Shown piece after piece: positions 53,395 through 62,176 of a DNA stretch of 64,000 bases. Made by a program: the position numbers and the translations under genes. Position 1 is the stretch's first letter, and each line of letters starts with the position of its first letter. The notes below the pieces were generated by a model that saw only the letters and a program-made list of their open reading frames with translations, had not been told where the DNA came from and did no database searches. The DNA is from Luteimonas cucumeris (GTDB lineage: Bacteria; Pseudomonadota; Gammaproteobacteria; Xanthomonadales; Xanthomonadaceae). Where the stretch lies: assembly GCF_007830035.1 (NCBI RefSeq), contig NZ_VLKN01000003.1, forward strand, positions 310,001 through 374,000. Direction: 5' to 3'.

Positions 53395-54159
53395 TCAGTT
53401 GTCGCGGGGGATATCGACGCGGCCTTTTACGTCGCGATGGTCGACATCGCCGCTGCCGACGCTGCGCACGCGCAGGTCGCCGCCGACGCCGGCAACGGTG
53501 AGGTTGCCCGAGCCGATGCTGCGCACCTCGACGCTGCCGCCGATGCCTCGCAATTCGGCGTCGCCGGAGCCGATGCTGCCGATGCGCACGTCCTCGCGCA
53601 CGGCATTGGCTTCGAAGTCGCCGGAACCGATCGAATCGATCTCGATCAGGCCGACGTTGCCGGCTCTGAGATCGCCGGAACCGATGCCGCTCCGCAACTT
53701 GTTGGCGTCGCGCACGTCCAGGTCGCCCGAACCGACGTGGCTTTCGACCACGGCCAGGCCGGTCACGTCCGCATCGCCCGAGCCGACCGCGACTGTGACC
53801 GGCAGGTCTTTCGGCAGGCTGACGTTGATGTCCAGATAGGCATAGTGCTGCTTGCCGAACCAGCCGCCGTCGCCCGAGCCCGACCGTTCGTTGCCTGTGC
53901 CGATGATGAGGCTGTCGCCTTGGCGGCGTTGCGCCAGCTGCAACTGGTCAAGGGCTTCCTGCGAGCTTGCGCAGGCTCGACCGCTGACCTTGGGGCTGCC
54001 GGCCTTGACATGGAAGTCGTGGCGGCCAACCTCGATGACGACCGAGCGCACGCCTGTGAGGTCAAGTTTCAGGTCGCGGGCGGCATTGAACCGGCAGTGC
54101 TCTTCGGCTTGAGCGAAGGCGGGCACCAGCAGCAGGACGAAGGGTAGGGCTTTCCACAT
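53395..54159 (-). CDS. Exported DUF2807 (GIN-domain) protein with GSGD repeats
   Basis: 254 residues with a signal peptide (MWKALPFVLLLVPAFAQA). From about residue 115 it contains seven copies of (V/I)GSG(D/N) followed by a short strand, about every 18-20 residues, the pattern of a right-handed beta-helix in DUF2807 putative auto-transporter-adhesin-like proteins. Two cysteines near the N-terminus could form a disulfide. It is the last gene of the YtrA cluster 2 operon; function unknown, envelope-located. Confidence 0.85.
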   Translation of the reverse strand: MWKALPFVLLLVPAFAQAEEHCRFNAARDLKLDLTGVRSVVIEVGRHDFHVKAGSPKVSGRACASSQEALDQLQLAQRRQGDSLIIGTGNERSGSGDGGWFGKQHYAYLDINVSLPKDLPVTVAVGSGDADVTGLAVVESHVGSGDLDVRDANKLRSGIGSGDLRAGNVGLIEIDSIGSGDFEANAVREDVRIGSIGSGDAELRGIGGSVEVRSIGSGNLTVAGVGGDLRVRSVGSGDVDHRDVKGRVDIPRDN

Positions 54160-54287
54160 GAGGCGATGACTCCGTGATTGGGGTGTGCCGGCGAACGCCG
54201 AAGGCAGCGAACTCTTCCTTGGATGCACCTGCCGGGCGCAGGGTTGTAATCCTGCTTCGATAACGAGACTTCGGATCGGGGGAGGGG

Positions 54288-54935
54288 TCAGATCGCGGCA
54301 AGTTCCTTGCCGACATCGCGCTCGCAATCCTCTACGTCGTCGGCTTCGAGCGTCGCGTAAGGCCGGAAGTCCGGCACGCTTGCGGCCAGCGCCTGCTGCG
54401 ACTGCCGCAACTGCGGCAGCTGGTGGCAGATCTGCAGCACCATCGGCTTGATGCTCTCCTTCACCGTCGCCTCCACGCGGCGTTCCAGGCTGCCGGTGAG
54501 GCCGCCGACGATCAGGCTCAACAGCGAGACGTCGGTGGCGTCGATAGCGAGCATCGCCGCCTGTTCGCCGGCGTCGATACCGGTCCTGGCGAGGCCGATG
54601 ACCTGCGCACGATAGTCCAGCAGCAGCCGGCGCTGCTGTGCATCGATGGCCGTGGCCTTGCCGTCGACCAGCAGGTCGCCGCGCGGGGTGATTTCGCCGT
54701 TCGGCAGCGTCTTGCGCTTCGCAGCTGCGTGCCTGCTCTCCTTGCCGAAGCGCAGGCCGTCACCGAGGGGCAGGTTCTCGCTGTCGAGCCTGGCGCGCTC
54801 CTGCGCCAGTTCAGTGCGGACTTCCTTCCGCGCGTCGTCCAGGTCTCGTGCGATTTCGCTGCTTATGGACGTGTCGGCCAGCGCGGCGGACGGCAGCAGG
54901 GTGGCGAACAGGAACAGGGCGTGCTTGCGATTCAT
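54288..54935 (-). CDS. Exported DUF2884 (YggN-like) protein
   Basis: 215 residues with a signal peptide (MNRKHALFLFATLLPSAALA). The sequence GEITPRGDLLVDGKATAIDAQQRRLLLDYRAQVIGLARTGIDAGEQAA is the core typical of DUF2884/YggN periplasmic proteins. The C-terminal part is helical with two cysteines. Function unknown. It follows the permease of YtrA cluster 2 by 34 bp and is probably cotranscribed. Confidence 0.82.
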   Translation of the reverse strand: MNRKHALFLFATLLPSAALADTSISSEIARDLDDARKEVRTELAQERARLDSENLPLGDGLRFGKESRHAAAKRKTLPNGEITPRGDLLVDGKATAIDAQQRRLLLDYRAQVIGLARTGIDAGEQAAMLAIDATDVSLLSLIVGGLTGSLERRVEATVKESIKPMVLQICHQLPQLRQSQQALAASVPDFRPYATLEADDVEDCERDVGKELAAI

Positions 54936-54969
54936 GTCGTTTCTCGCTTCGAAGTTGGTCTGGGCGGTT

Positions 54970-56022
54970 TCAGCCGTCGTCGCGCCAGCGGCGCAGGCGG
55001 ATCGCGGCGAAGATCATGACCGCGCCGGCGAGCACGCCGATCCACAGTTCCGGGGTCAGCAGGGTCGCGTACATCGTCTTCAGGCTGATCAGTTCGCGCA
55101 CGGTGTCCGGGCTGACATCGAGTCCGTTGGACGCGCTGACCCAGGTGCCCGGCATCACGCTGAACAACACGCGGGCCACCACGTTCTTCCAGAACCAGGT
55201 CGATTCCATGTTGAACGCCTGCATCAGGTCGAACCAGCTGACGAAGATGCCGGCGAACAGCGGGATCATCAGTGCCCACAGGAACGGCTTGCTGCGCGAC
55301 CAGGCAGAGCACAGCAGCAGCCAGCCGACGGTCGGCATCGCCCACAGCGCATACACGGGAATGGCGGCGATGAGGCTCGCGCTGACCAGCAGCGGGCTAC
55401 CCGGTCCCCAGACCAGTTCGATCGGGTTGCCGTTGTGTACCAGCGCTACCAGGCTGATCACGAGCAGGAAGCCGAACATCGTCACCAACGACGCGCCGAC
55501 GGCAAGGGCGGGGGCAAGCAGGGTGGCACTGGCTGCCTTCGACAGCACGGTGTCTCGATCGGAAAGCGGCAACGACTTCCAGAACAGCACGCTGCGGTCC
55601 TTGCGCTCGTCGTACAACGCGCCCAGGCAATAGAAGAACACGACGAAGGCCAGCACGATGAAGGGCCAGCTCGACGCGAGCAGCATGCTCAGGTCCATGG
55701 CGTTGGCCAGTTCGTGCATCCTGCTGGGGTCCATCTGCGACGTGAGCTGGCCCAGGTCCAGGCCATTGACGGTGAAGTCGCCGCCGTCGATGTCGATCTT
55801 GCCGTCGGCCATCGCACGACGCGCGACGACTTCGCCAACGATGATCGCCATCACCGTGAGCAGCAGCGAGATGCCGCCGGCGACCAGCGGCGCCCAGAAG
55901 AACCCGCCCTTGTGCTCCCAGAACTCGCGTTTGAGCAGCATCTTGAAAGTATGGGTGCGGTGCGGCGGCGTGATCGCGCCGGAGCGCGGGGTCGCGGCCA
56001 TGTTTTCGGCAGGGGCGTTCAT
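54970..56022 (-). CDS. ABC transporter permease (YtrA cluster 2)
   Basis: A 350-residue membrane protein with about six hydrophobic segments (about 48-66, 116-137, 160-190, 205-225, 238-258, 325-342) and a loop of 60 residues after the first. LLKREFWEHKGGFFWAPL and GALYDERKDRSVLFWKSLPLSD are typical of ABC-2-type permeases. ATG 56022 overlaps the ATPase stop by 4 bp, so the two are translationally coupled. Substrate unknown. Confidence 0.85.
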   Translation of the reverse strand: MNAPAENMAATPRSGAITPPHRTHTFKMLLKREFWEHKGGFFWAPLVAGGISLLLTVMAIIVGEVVARRAMADGKIDIDGGDFTVNGLDLGQLTSQMDPSRMHELANAMDLSMLLASSWPFIVLAFVVFFYCLGALYDERKDRSVLFWKSLPLSDRDTVLSKAASATLLAPALAVGASLVTMFGFLLVISLVALVHNGNPIELVWGPGSPLLVSASLIAAIPVYALWAMPTVGWLLLCSAWSRSKPFLWALMIPLFAGIFVSWFDLMQAFNMESTWFWKNVVARVLFSVMPGTWVSASNGLDVSPDTVRELISLKTMYATLLTPELWIGVLAGAVMIFAAIRLRRWRDDG

Positions 56023-56909
56023 GCGTAGGTTCCCTTCATGGTGGCGACGAACAGGTCGGCCAGGCCCGGCGTACGGGTTTCGCCGAGGGCGGCCAGTTGC
56101 GATTGCGGTACGCCGTCGTAGAGCAACACGGTCTTGCCGAACGGCAGCGAGCGTTCATCGATCGGTTTCAGCGAGCGCGCCGCCTCGGCCTTGTCCGCGC
56201 CGACCAGCACTTCGACGTAGCGTTCGCCGACGTCCTCCATCGGCGCGTGCAGCACGATGCGGCCATCGCGAATGAACATCACGTCGGTCAGGATGTGCTC
56301 GATCTCCTCGACCTGGTGGGTGGTGACGATGATCGTCTTCTGCTCGTCGAAGTAGTCCTCCAGCAGGCGCTGGTAGAACTGCTTGCGGTACAGGATGTCC
56401 AGGCCCAGCGTCGGCTCGTCCAGCACCAGCAGTTTGGCGTCGATGGCCATCACCAGCGCCAGGTGCAGCTGCACGATCATGCCCTTCGACAGTTCGCGCA
56501 CGCGCATGTTCGGCTTGAGCTGGGTGTTGGCCAGGAAACGTTCGCAGCGGGCGCTGTCGAAGCGCGGGTGCACGCCGGCGACGAATTCGATCGCCTGGCT
56601 GACGCGGATCCAGCGCGGCAGCACCGCCACGTCGGCGATGAAGCAGACATCATTCATCAGCTCGTCGCGCTGCGTGCGCGGGTCGCGGCCGAGCACCTGC
56701 AACTGGCCGTCGAACGGGATCAGGCCCAGCATCGCCTTCAACGCAGTGGTCTTGCCGGCGCCGTTGGGACCGATCAGGCCGATGATCCTGCCGGCTTCGA
56801 TGTCGAAACTGGTGTTGTCCAGCGCGAGCTTGTTCTTGTAGGCCTTGCGCAGGCCGTGGGCGCTGACCACGCGGTCGACAGCGGTGTGGTTTGCGGCGGC
56901 GATGTTCAT
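56019..56909 (-). CDS. ABC transporter ATP-binding protein (YtrA cluster 2)
   Basis: The 296-residue ATPase has Walker A GPNGAGKTT, a degenerate signature LSKGMIVQL, Walker B LLVLDEPTLGLD and switch His in VTTHQVEEIE. ATG 56909 overlaps the GntR stop as ATGA. Unlike the cluster 1 ATPase it has a shorter C-terminal extension, and the two are clearly diverged rather than a recent duplication. Confidence 0.92.
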   Translation of the reverse strand: MNIAAANHTAVDRVVSAHGLRKAYKNKLALDNTSFDIEAGRIIGLIGPNGAGKTTALKAMLGLIPFDGQLQVLGRDPRTQRDELMNDVCFIADVAVLPRWIRVSQAIEFVAGVHPRFDSARCERFLANTQLKPNMRVRELSKGMIVQLHLALVMAIDAKLLVLDEPTLGLDILYRKQFYQRLLEDYFDEQKTIIVTTHQVEEIEHILTDVMFIRDGRIVLHAPMEDVGERYVEVLVGADKAEAARSLKPIDERSLPFGKTVLLYDGVPQSQLAALGETRTPGLADLFVATMKGTYA

Positions 56910-57277
56910 CGCGTGCCTCCCTTGGCGTTCATTCGCAACAGTTCGTCCGGCGACAGGCCCAGGCGCTGGATGCGTTCCAGTACCAGCGGCCATTCCTCGC
57001 GCAGGAAGCGTTCGCGCTCGCTGGCCAGCAGTTTTTCCGATGCTCCCTCAATGACGTACATGCCCAGTCCCCTACGTTTTTCGACCAGAGATTCGTCCGC
57101 GAGCTCCTGGTAGGCGCGCGAGACGGTAATGGGGTTCAGCTGGTACTCGGCGGCCACCTGGCGCACCGAGGGCAGCGGATCGCCGGGCTTCAGCAGGCCG
57201 TCGAGCAGCATGGCGACGACGCGTTCCTTCAGCTGGCGATAGATGGGAGCGCCTTCGCTCCATTGGATGGCGGTCAT
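56906..57277 (-). CDS. ytrA: GntR-family regulator YtrA (cluster 2)
   Basis: The 123-residue regulator has a winged helix-turn-helix (IYRQLKERVVAMLLDGLLKPGDPLPSVRQVAAEYQLNPITVSRAYQELADESLVEKRRGLGMYV) and a short tail lacking a ligand domain, as in YtrA. It is probably the repressor of its own operon; the upstream palindrome GGTG-N16-CACC matches the motif I recall for Xanthomonas YtrA. It lies 3 bp after a small secreted-protein gene and overlaps the ATPase gene. Confidence 0.9.
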   Translation of the reverse strand: MTAIQWSEGAPIYRQLKERVVAMLLDGLLKPGDPLPSVRQVAAEYQLNPITVSRAYQELADESLVEKRRGLGMYVIEGASEKLLASERERFLREEWPLVLERIQRLGLSPDELLRMNAKGGTR

Positions 57278-57280
57278 GGC

Positions 57281-57775
57281 TCAGCCCCGGTTGGCGAAGG
57301 AGAAGTAGGGCATGGCCAGCGAAGGGCGGCTGCGCCGCGGCTTGCTGGTCGGCGCCGGCGACGGAAGACGGATTTCGGTGGTCGAGCCGCTGTTGAACTC
57401 GATCCGCGACAGCTCATCGACAGCGGCCGTCAGCGCCGCCTCGGTGGTGACTTCGGCGGTGAAGCCGGCGACGTGGCCGAGCAGTTCGCCCAGATTGGCG
57501 CTGCGGTCGATCCGCGCGGCCAATGCCTCGGCCTTGGCTTCGATCGCCTGCGTGCGCGCCACGGTGCGTTCGGCTGCCTTGGCAGCGGCGTCACTGGCCT
57601 GCGAGCCTGCGGCGCGTCCCGCGAAGGTTTTGGCATTGCCGTCAGCGACGGTGGCGATCTGCTGCGCGACAACAGGATCGTTGTGCGGGACGGGAGTTGC
57701 AGCGATCAGGCCGGCCATCATCAGGACGCCGGTGACAGACAGTGCGGAGAACGTGTTGTGGAGCTTGCGGTTCAT
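57281..57775 (-). CDS. Small exported protein, first gene of the YtrA cluster 2 operon
   Basis: 164 residues, not recognised as a named family. It has a hydrophobic N-terminal segment (MNRKLHNTFSALSVTGVLMMAGLIA) that may be a signal peptide or anchor, an Ala-rich helical middle (about 45-125, possible coiled coil) and a basic Pro/Ser-rich C-terminus. It starts just downstream of the operator and ends 3 bp before ytrA, so the operator controls it directly. Confidence 0.75.
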   Translation of the reverse strand: MNRKLHNTFSALSVTGVLMMAGLIAATPVPHNDPVVAQQIATVADGNAKTFAGRAAGSQASDAAAKAAERTVARTQAIEAKAEALAARIDRSANLGELLGHVAGFTAEVTTEAALTAAVDELSRIEFNSGSTTEIRLPSPAPTSKPRRSRPSLAMPYFSFANRG

Positions 57776-57787
57776 GGCCGGTGTCCT

Positions 57788-57815
57788 GGTCTAGGGTGTC
57801 TGGTGTTGTAGTCAA
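57788..57815 (-). promoter_or_regulatory. Promoter of the YtrA cluster 2 operon
   Basis: On the minus strand TTGACT (57815-57810) and TAGACC (57793-57788) are 16 bp apart; the -35 is good (5 of 6), the -10 weak. The -35 lies at the centre of the operator palindrome. Confidence 0.5.
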
Positions 57816-57825
57816 CTATAACACC
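57802..57825. promoter_or_regulatory. YtrA operator, GGTG-N16-CACC palindrome
   Basis: A 24-bp near-perfect palindrome (one mismatched pair; arms GGTGTTGTAG and CTATAACACC around TCAA) lies 27 bp upstream of the minus-strand operon and 73 bp upstream of the divergent glutathione peroxidase ATG. Spacing fits GGTG-N16-CACC exactly. Confidence 0.75.
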
Positions 57826-57897
57826 TAGAAAGCCATGGTCAATATCCAATCCACCCAACTAAAGGCATACTGCCGAAGTCGGCTCCGGGAGCATCAT

Positions 57898-58473
57898 ATG
57901 AACGTAATTCATTGTTCCATAAGGGGATTTGTGGCGTCCGCCCTGCTATTGTCTGGCTTGGCTCTGGCCGCCGGCGGCCTGCTGGACCGCAGCTACCGGC
58001 CCCTCACCGGCAAGACGCCGGTCAACCTGCAGCAGCAATACGGCGGCAAGGTGTTGCTGGTGGTCAATACCGCCAGCAAATGCGGTCTGGCGCCGCAGTT
58101 CGAAGCGCTGGAAGCCTTGAACGCCAAATATGGAAAGCAGGGCTTCGCCGTGCTCGGTTTTCCGTCCGGCGATTTCAAGGACCAGGAATACGCGGACGAG
58201 AAGCAGATCCAGGAGTTCTGCACGCTGACGTACGGCGTCAAGTTCCCGATGTTCGAGAAGGTGCATGTCAAGGGCGCGCAGGCCACGCCGCTGTATCGCG
58301 ACCTGATCGAAGCAACCGGCGATACGCCGGCATGGAATTTCCACAAATACCTCGTCTCGCGCGACGGATGCGTGGTCGGCAGCTTCGCCAGTCGTACCGC
58401 GCCCGACGACAAGGCGCTGGTGGCGGCGATCGAGCGCGAATTGAGGGCGCCCGCTGCACCGGCCCGGCCCTGA
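57898..58473 (+). CDS. Exported glutathione peroxidase
   Basis: Thiol-dependent peroxidase that removes H2O2 and lipid hydroperoxides. The 191 residues start with a signal peptide ([27 protein letters not shown]); the mature domain has catalytic Cys62 in [19 protein letters not shown] (usual form GFPCNQF, so the second cysteine and Gln differ), and [12 protein letters not shown] with catalytic Trp and Asn. ATG 57898 has GGGAG upstream. An exported location and the GFPSGD variant are less common. It is divergent from YtrA cluster 2. Confidence 0.88.
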   Translation: MNVIHCSIRGFVASALLLSGLALAAGGLLDRSYRPLTGKTPVNLQQQYGGKVLLVVNTASKCGLAPQFEALEALNAKYGKQGFAVLGFPSGDFKDQEYADEKQIQEFCTLTYGVKFPMFEKVHVKGAQATPLYRDLIEATGDTPAWNFHKYLVSRDGCVVGSFASRTAPDDKALVAAIERELRAPAAPARP

Positions 58474-58562
58474 GCCGCACGCGGCGATTGCCCTCGGCCG
58501 CCGGCGCGCACGACAATGGCGGCTTCGTGCCGCCGCGGCGGCGGCGCTGTCAGGAGTTGCGA

Positions 58563-59507
58563 ATGAAAGTCTGGATGCGCGGCACAGCCGCGATGGCATT
58601 GGCCGTGACCGCACTGTCTGCCACGTTGTCGGCTACCGCGCAGGAGCAGGTGCCCTTGACCAGCGAACGTGACAAGGTCAGCTACACGATCGGCATGGAC
58701 GTGGGTCGTTCGATCGCGCCGGCCGTGCCGGACATGGACATGGCGTCATTCGAACGCGCCGTGCGCCACACCTTCGACGGCGGCAAGCCGCTGCTGACCG
58801 AAACGGAGATCAAGCCGCTGGCGGAGACGCTGATGCAGCGCATCGCCGCGCGCAATCCAGCGCCCAATGCCCCAAAACCGCAGGGCGCGCCGCCGCCGAT
58901 ATCGCGCGAGAAGGTCGGTCTGCTGGTCGGCAGCGATGTCGGCCGTTCGCTGACGCCGATCAAGGACGAGATCGAGATACCGATGCTGGCCAGTGGCGTG
59001 CGTGCGGCGACCGGCGGCAGCAAGCCGCTGCTGACCGATGCCGAGGCCGCCGTCATCCGCGACGCGTTCACCCAGCGCATCCAAGCCAAGATGCAGGCGC
59101 AGGCGGCCACGCTGGGCGCCAAGAATGAGGCCGATGGCGCCGCCTTCCTGGCCAAGAACAAGCTGGAGAAGGGTGTGTTCACCACGCCATCCGGACTGCA
59201 GTACATGGTGCTGAGGCAGGGTTCCGGCGTGCGCCCGAAGCCCGGCGACCGGGTCCGCGTTCATTATCACGGCACCTTGCTGGACGGCACGGTGTTCGAC
59301 AGTTCCTATGATCGTGGCCAACCGGCCGAATTCGGCCTGAACCAGGTGATCGCCGGCTGGACGGAAGGCGTCTCCATGATGCCGGTCGGCGCCAAGTACC
59401 GTTTCTGGATTCCCGGCAAACTGGCCTACGGCAGCAAGGGTTCTCCCCCCAAGATCGGCCCGAACGCCACGCTGGTGTTCGACGTCGAACTGATGGCGAT
59501 CCTGTAA
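58563..59507 (+). CDS. FKBP-type peptidyl-prolyl isomerase with duplicated N-terminal domain
   Basis: A 314-residue periplasmic PPIase: signal peptide ([26 protein letters not shown]), then two similar FKBP_N-like dimerisation modules (about 31-95, [20 protein letters not shown]...; and about 115-180, [20 protein letters not shown]...), and the FKBP domain (about 205-314; [47 protein letters not shown]). CAGGAG precedes ATG 58563. Related to FkpA/Mip. The next gene is a paralogue with a single N-terminal module. Confidence 0.9.
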   Translation: MKVWMRGTAAMALAVTALSATLSATAQEQVPLTSERDKVSYTIGMDVGRSIAPAVPDMDMASFERAVRHTFDGGKPLLTETEIKPLAETLMQRIAARNPAPNAPKPQGAPPPISREKVGLLVGSDVGRSLTPIKDEIEIPMLASGVRAATGGSKPLLTDAEAAVIRDAFTQRIQAKMQAQAATLGAKNEADGAAFLAKNKLEKGVFTTPSGLQYMVLRQGSGVRPKPGDRVRVHYHGTLLDGTVFDSSYDRGQPAEFGLNQVIAGWTEGVSMMPVGAKYRFWIPGKLAYGSKGSPPKIGPNATLVFDVELMAIL

Positions 59508-59638
59508 CCGGAAAGCAGTGCTGCGGAACTATCCGCGACGGCCCGTAGTCGGGTTGTTCAGCGCGTCGCTCCCAGAGTATGTGATTCGCAACCGCCGGCC
59601 GGTCCGGCTTCCCCTGATTTTCCGAGGAGTACTTTTTG

Positions 59639-60454
59639 ATGACGTTCCGCCTGCGATCCGGCGCCGCCGCGCTAGCCCTGGCCTCGCTGACCCTGTTCGT
59701 GGCCGCCTGCAACAAGCCGGCCGACAAGGCCGATGCCGCCAAGCCCGCCGACAAGTCGGCCGAGACCAAGACCGACGGCGCGCAGGCGATCCCCGGCCTG
59801 GCCACCGAGAAGGAGCAGGTCAGCTACATGGTCGGCATGGCACTGGCGCGCCAGTTGGAGCCGATGAAGGACGAGCTGGACTTGGAGACGCTGACCAAGG
59901 CGATCAAGACCTCGTTCGCCGGCGAGAAGCTGCTGCTGGACGACAAGCAGGCCGCGCAGATCAGCGAGGCGTTCGGCCAGAAGATGCAGGCCAAGCAGAT
60001 CGCGGACATGCTCGCCAAATCCAAGAAGAACCAGGAAGAGGGCCAGAAATTCCTCGCTGAGAACGCCAAAAAGCCGGGCGTGGTGACCACGGCTTCAGGC
60101 CTGCAGTACCAGGTGCTGACTGAAGGCAAGGGCGCCAAGCCCACCGCCAGCGACGTGGTGCGGGTGAATTACAAGGGCACGCTGCTGGACGGCAAGACCT
60201 TCGACAGCACCTACGACCGCAACGAGCCGGCCATGTTCCAGCTGGAGCAGGTGGTGGCGGGCTGGAAGGAAGGCATCGCGCTGATGCCGGTCGGCAGCAA
60301 GTACCGTTTCTGGATCCCGAGCGAGCTGGGTTACGGCGAACAGGGCACGCCGGGCGGCCCGATCGGCCCGAACGCGACGCTGGTGTTCGAGGTCGAACTG
60401 CTGGACATCGTCAAGCCCGAGCAGATGCCGGGCCAGGCGCCGCAGAGCAAGTAA
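59639..60454 (+). CDS. FKBP-type peptidyl-prolyl isomerase lipoprotein (FkpA/Mip type)
   Basis: A 271-residue folding catalyst with a lipoprotein signal (lipobox VAAC), an Ala/Lys/Asp-rich linker, one FKBP_N dimerisation domain (about 58-145, [22 protein letters not shown]) and a C-terminal FKBP domain (about 155-260; [43 protein letters not shown]). GAGGAG lies 9 nt before ATG 59639. Likely periplasm-facing and membrane-anchored. Confidence 0.92.
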   Translation: MTFRLRSGAAALALASLTLFVAACNKPADKADAAKPADKSAETKTDGAQAIPGLATEKEQVSYMVGMALARQLEPMKDELDLETLTKAIKTSFAGEKLLLDDKQAAQISEAFGQKMQAKQIADMLAKSKKNQEEGQKFLAENAKKPGVVTTASGLQYQVLTEGKGAKPTASDVVRVNYKGTLLDGKTFDSTYDRNEPAMFQLEQVVAGWKEGIALMPVGSKYRFWIPSELGYGEQGTPGGPIGPNATLVFEVELLDIVKPEQMPGQAPQSK

Positions 60455-60471
60455 GCGGCGAGTCGGGACAG

Positions 60472-61812
60472 ATGCGCCTCGCGATATTCGGTACCGGCTA
60501 CGTCGGCCTGGTCACGGGCACGTGCCTGGCGGAAGTCGGGCACGACGTGGTCTGCGTCGACATCGACGCGGACAAGGTGGAAGGCCTCAAGCGCGGCGTG
60601 ATCCCGATCTACGAGCCCGGGCTGGCACCGATGGTGAAGGCCAACCACGCCGCCGGACGTTTGGACTTCACCACCGATGCCGCCGCGGCGATCGCGCACG
60701 GCGACGTGATCTTCATCGCCGTCGGCACGCCGCCGGACGAGGACGGCAGCGCCGATCTCAAGTACGTGCTGGCGGTGGCGAAGACGATCGGTACGCACCT
60801 GGCGCGACCGGCGGTGGTGGTCAACAAGTCGACGGTGCCGGTAGGCACCGCCGACAAGGTACGAGCGGTCATCGCCGCGGAGCTGAAGGCGCGTGGCGCC
60901 GACATTGCCTTCGACGTGGTGTCCAATCCCGAATTCCTCAAGGAAGGCGATGCGGTCAAGGACTGCATGCGGCCGGACCGCATCGTGATCGGCGCCTCCA
61001 GCGCGCAGGCCATCGAGAAGATGAAGCGGCTGTACGCGCCGTTCAACCGCAACCACGAGCGCATCGTGGCGATGGACGTGCGCTCGGCGGAACTGACCAA
61101 GTACGCCGCCAACGCGATGCTGGCGACCAAGATCAGCTTCATGAACGAGATCGCCAACATCGCCGAGAAAGTCGGCGCCGACATCGAACACGTGCGGCAG
61201 GGCATCGGTTCCGACCCGCGCATCGGCTGGCACTTCATCTATCCGGGCGCCGGCTATGGCGGCTCCTGTTTCCCCAAGGACGTGCAGGCGCTGGCGCGTA
61301 CCGCGCGCCAGGTCGGGCATGAGGCCGTGCTGCTGCAGGCGGTGGAGACGGTCAACGACCGCCAGAAGAGCCATTTGTTCGAGCTGATCGCACGTCATTA
61401 CGACGGCGAGGTGCGCGGCCGCACGTTCGCGGTCTGGGGGCTGGCATTCAAGCCCAATACCGACGACATGCGCGAGGCCTCGAGCCGCCGGCTGCTGCAG
61501 CAGTTGTGGGACGCCGGCGCGATGGTGCGCGCCTACGATCCGGAAGCCACGCAGGAGACCGAACGCATCTTCGGCAAGCGTGACGATCTGGTGTTGTGCG
61601 ATTCCGCGGCCGCGGCACTCGACGGCGTCGATGCTCTGGTCGTGGTCACCGAATGGAAGCAGTTCCGCAGCCCGGATTTCGCACGTCTGCGCGACGCGTT
61701 GCGCGACCGCGTGATCTTCGACGGCCGCAATCTCTACGATCCGACGGAAGTCGAGGCGGCGGGCATCGCCTATTGGGGCATTGGTCGCGGCCGTTCGATC
61801 CGCATGGACTGA
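60472..61812 (+). CDS. ugd: UDP-glucose 6-dehydrogenase
   Basis: Oxidises UDP-glucose to UDP-glucuronate for exopolysaccharide and LPS precursors. The 446-residue protein has [12 protein letters not shown] at the N-terminus, [14 protein letters not shown], catalytic Cys266 in [12 protein letters not shown] and the C-terminal [15 protein letters not shown]. Lies 17 bp after the FKBP lipoprotein gene and 3 bp before slyX, suggesting one transcript. Confidence 0.96.
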   Translation: MRLAIFGTGYVGLVTGTCLAEVGHDVVCVDIDADKVEGLKRGVIPIYEPGLAPMVKANHAAGRLDFTTDAAAAIAHGDVIFIAVGTPPDEDGSADLKYVLAVAKTIGTHLARPAVVVNKSTVPVGTADKVRAVIAAELKARGADIAFDVVSNPEFLKEGDAVKDCMRPDRIVIGASSAQAIEKMKRLYAPFNRNHERIVAMDVRSAELTKYAANAMLATKISFMNEIANIAEKVGADIEHVRQGIGSDPRIGWHFIYPGAGYGGSCFPKDVQALARTARQVGHEAVLLQAVETVNDRQKSHLFELIARHYDGEVRGRTFAVWGLAFKPNTDDMREASSRRLLQQLWDAGAMVRAYDPEATQETERIFGKRDDLVLCDSAAAALDGVDALVVVTEWKQFRSPDFARLRDALRDRVIFDGRNLYDPTEVEAAGIAYWGIGRGRSIRMD

Positions 61813-61815
61813 ACG

Positions 61816-62031
61816 ATGGACGAGGGTCTGCAGCAACGTCTGGTGGAACTGGAAACGCGACTGGCCTTCCAGGAGCAGGCACTGGCCGAATTGAGCGACG
61901 CGCTGGCCTCCGCACGCCTTGAGGCCGCACGCAATGCCGAACTGTTCCGTCGCGCGCTCGAGGAGATGAAGCAGAGCCGCGGCGAATTCTTCGCCGATCC
62001 CGCCGATGAACCACCGCCACCGCATTATTGA
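61816..62031 (+). CDS. slyX: SlyX-family small coiled-coil protein
   Basis: 71 residues: QQRLVELETRLAFQEQALAELSDALASA forms the typical heptad-rich SlyX core, and the protein ends in PPPPHY, the family-typical tail. Function is unknown; in enterobacteria slyX adjoins fkpA, and here too FKBP genes are close by. Confidence 0.92.
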   Translation: MDEGLQQRLVELETRLAFQEQALAELSDALASARLEAARNAELFRRALEEMKQSRGEFFADPADEPPPPHY

Positions 62032-62033
62032 AG

Positions 62034-62170
62034 CAGTGATTCGTGATTGGTGATTCGGTCAAGCGGCCGTGTTTCGTGTTTTAGAATGCAATCGCTACCG
62101 GCGGCCAGCGTGTGGCCGGACTCCTGAATCGCGGCTTTTACGAATCACCAATCACCAATCACGAATCCCG
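62034..62170. repeat. Paired inverted repeat, family A
   Basis: Left arm 62034-62058 (GTGATTCGTGATTGGTGATT core) and right arm 62138-62170 (CGAATCACCAATCACCAATC core) enclose 79 bp that contain TAGAAT, a possible -10 for the DUF2058 gene. The element fills the slyX-DUF2058 gap and its right arm ends 6 bp before the next ATG. Confidence 0.8.
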
Positions 62171-62176
62171 GACCTC

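Noticed and set aside
57912-58562. N-terminal extension of the first FKBP gene through the glutathione peroxidase
   Set aside because: The upstream part is out-of-frame peroxidase sequence; ATG 58563 has a good ribosome binding site and is followed by a signal peptide.
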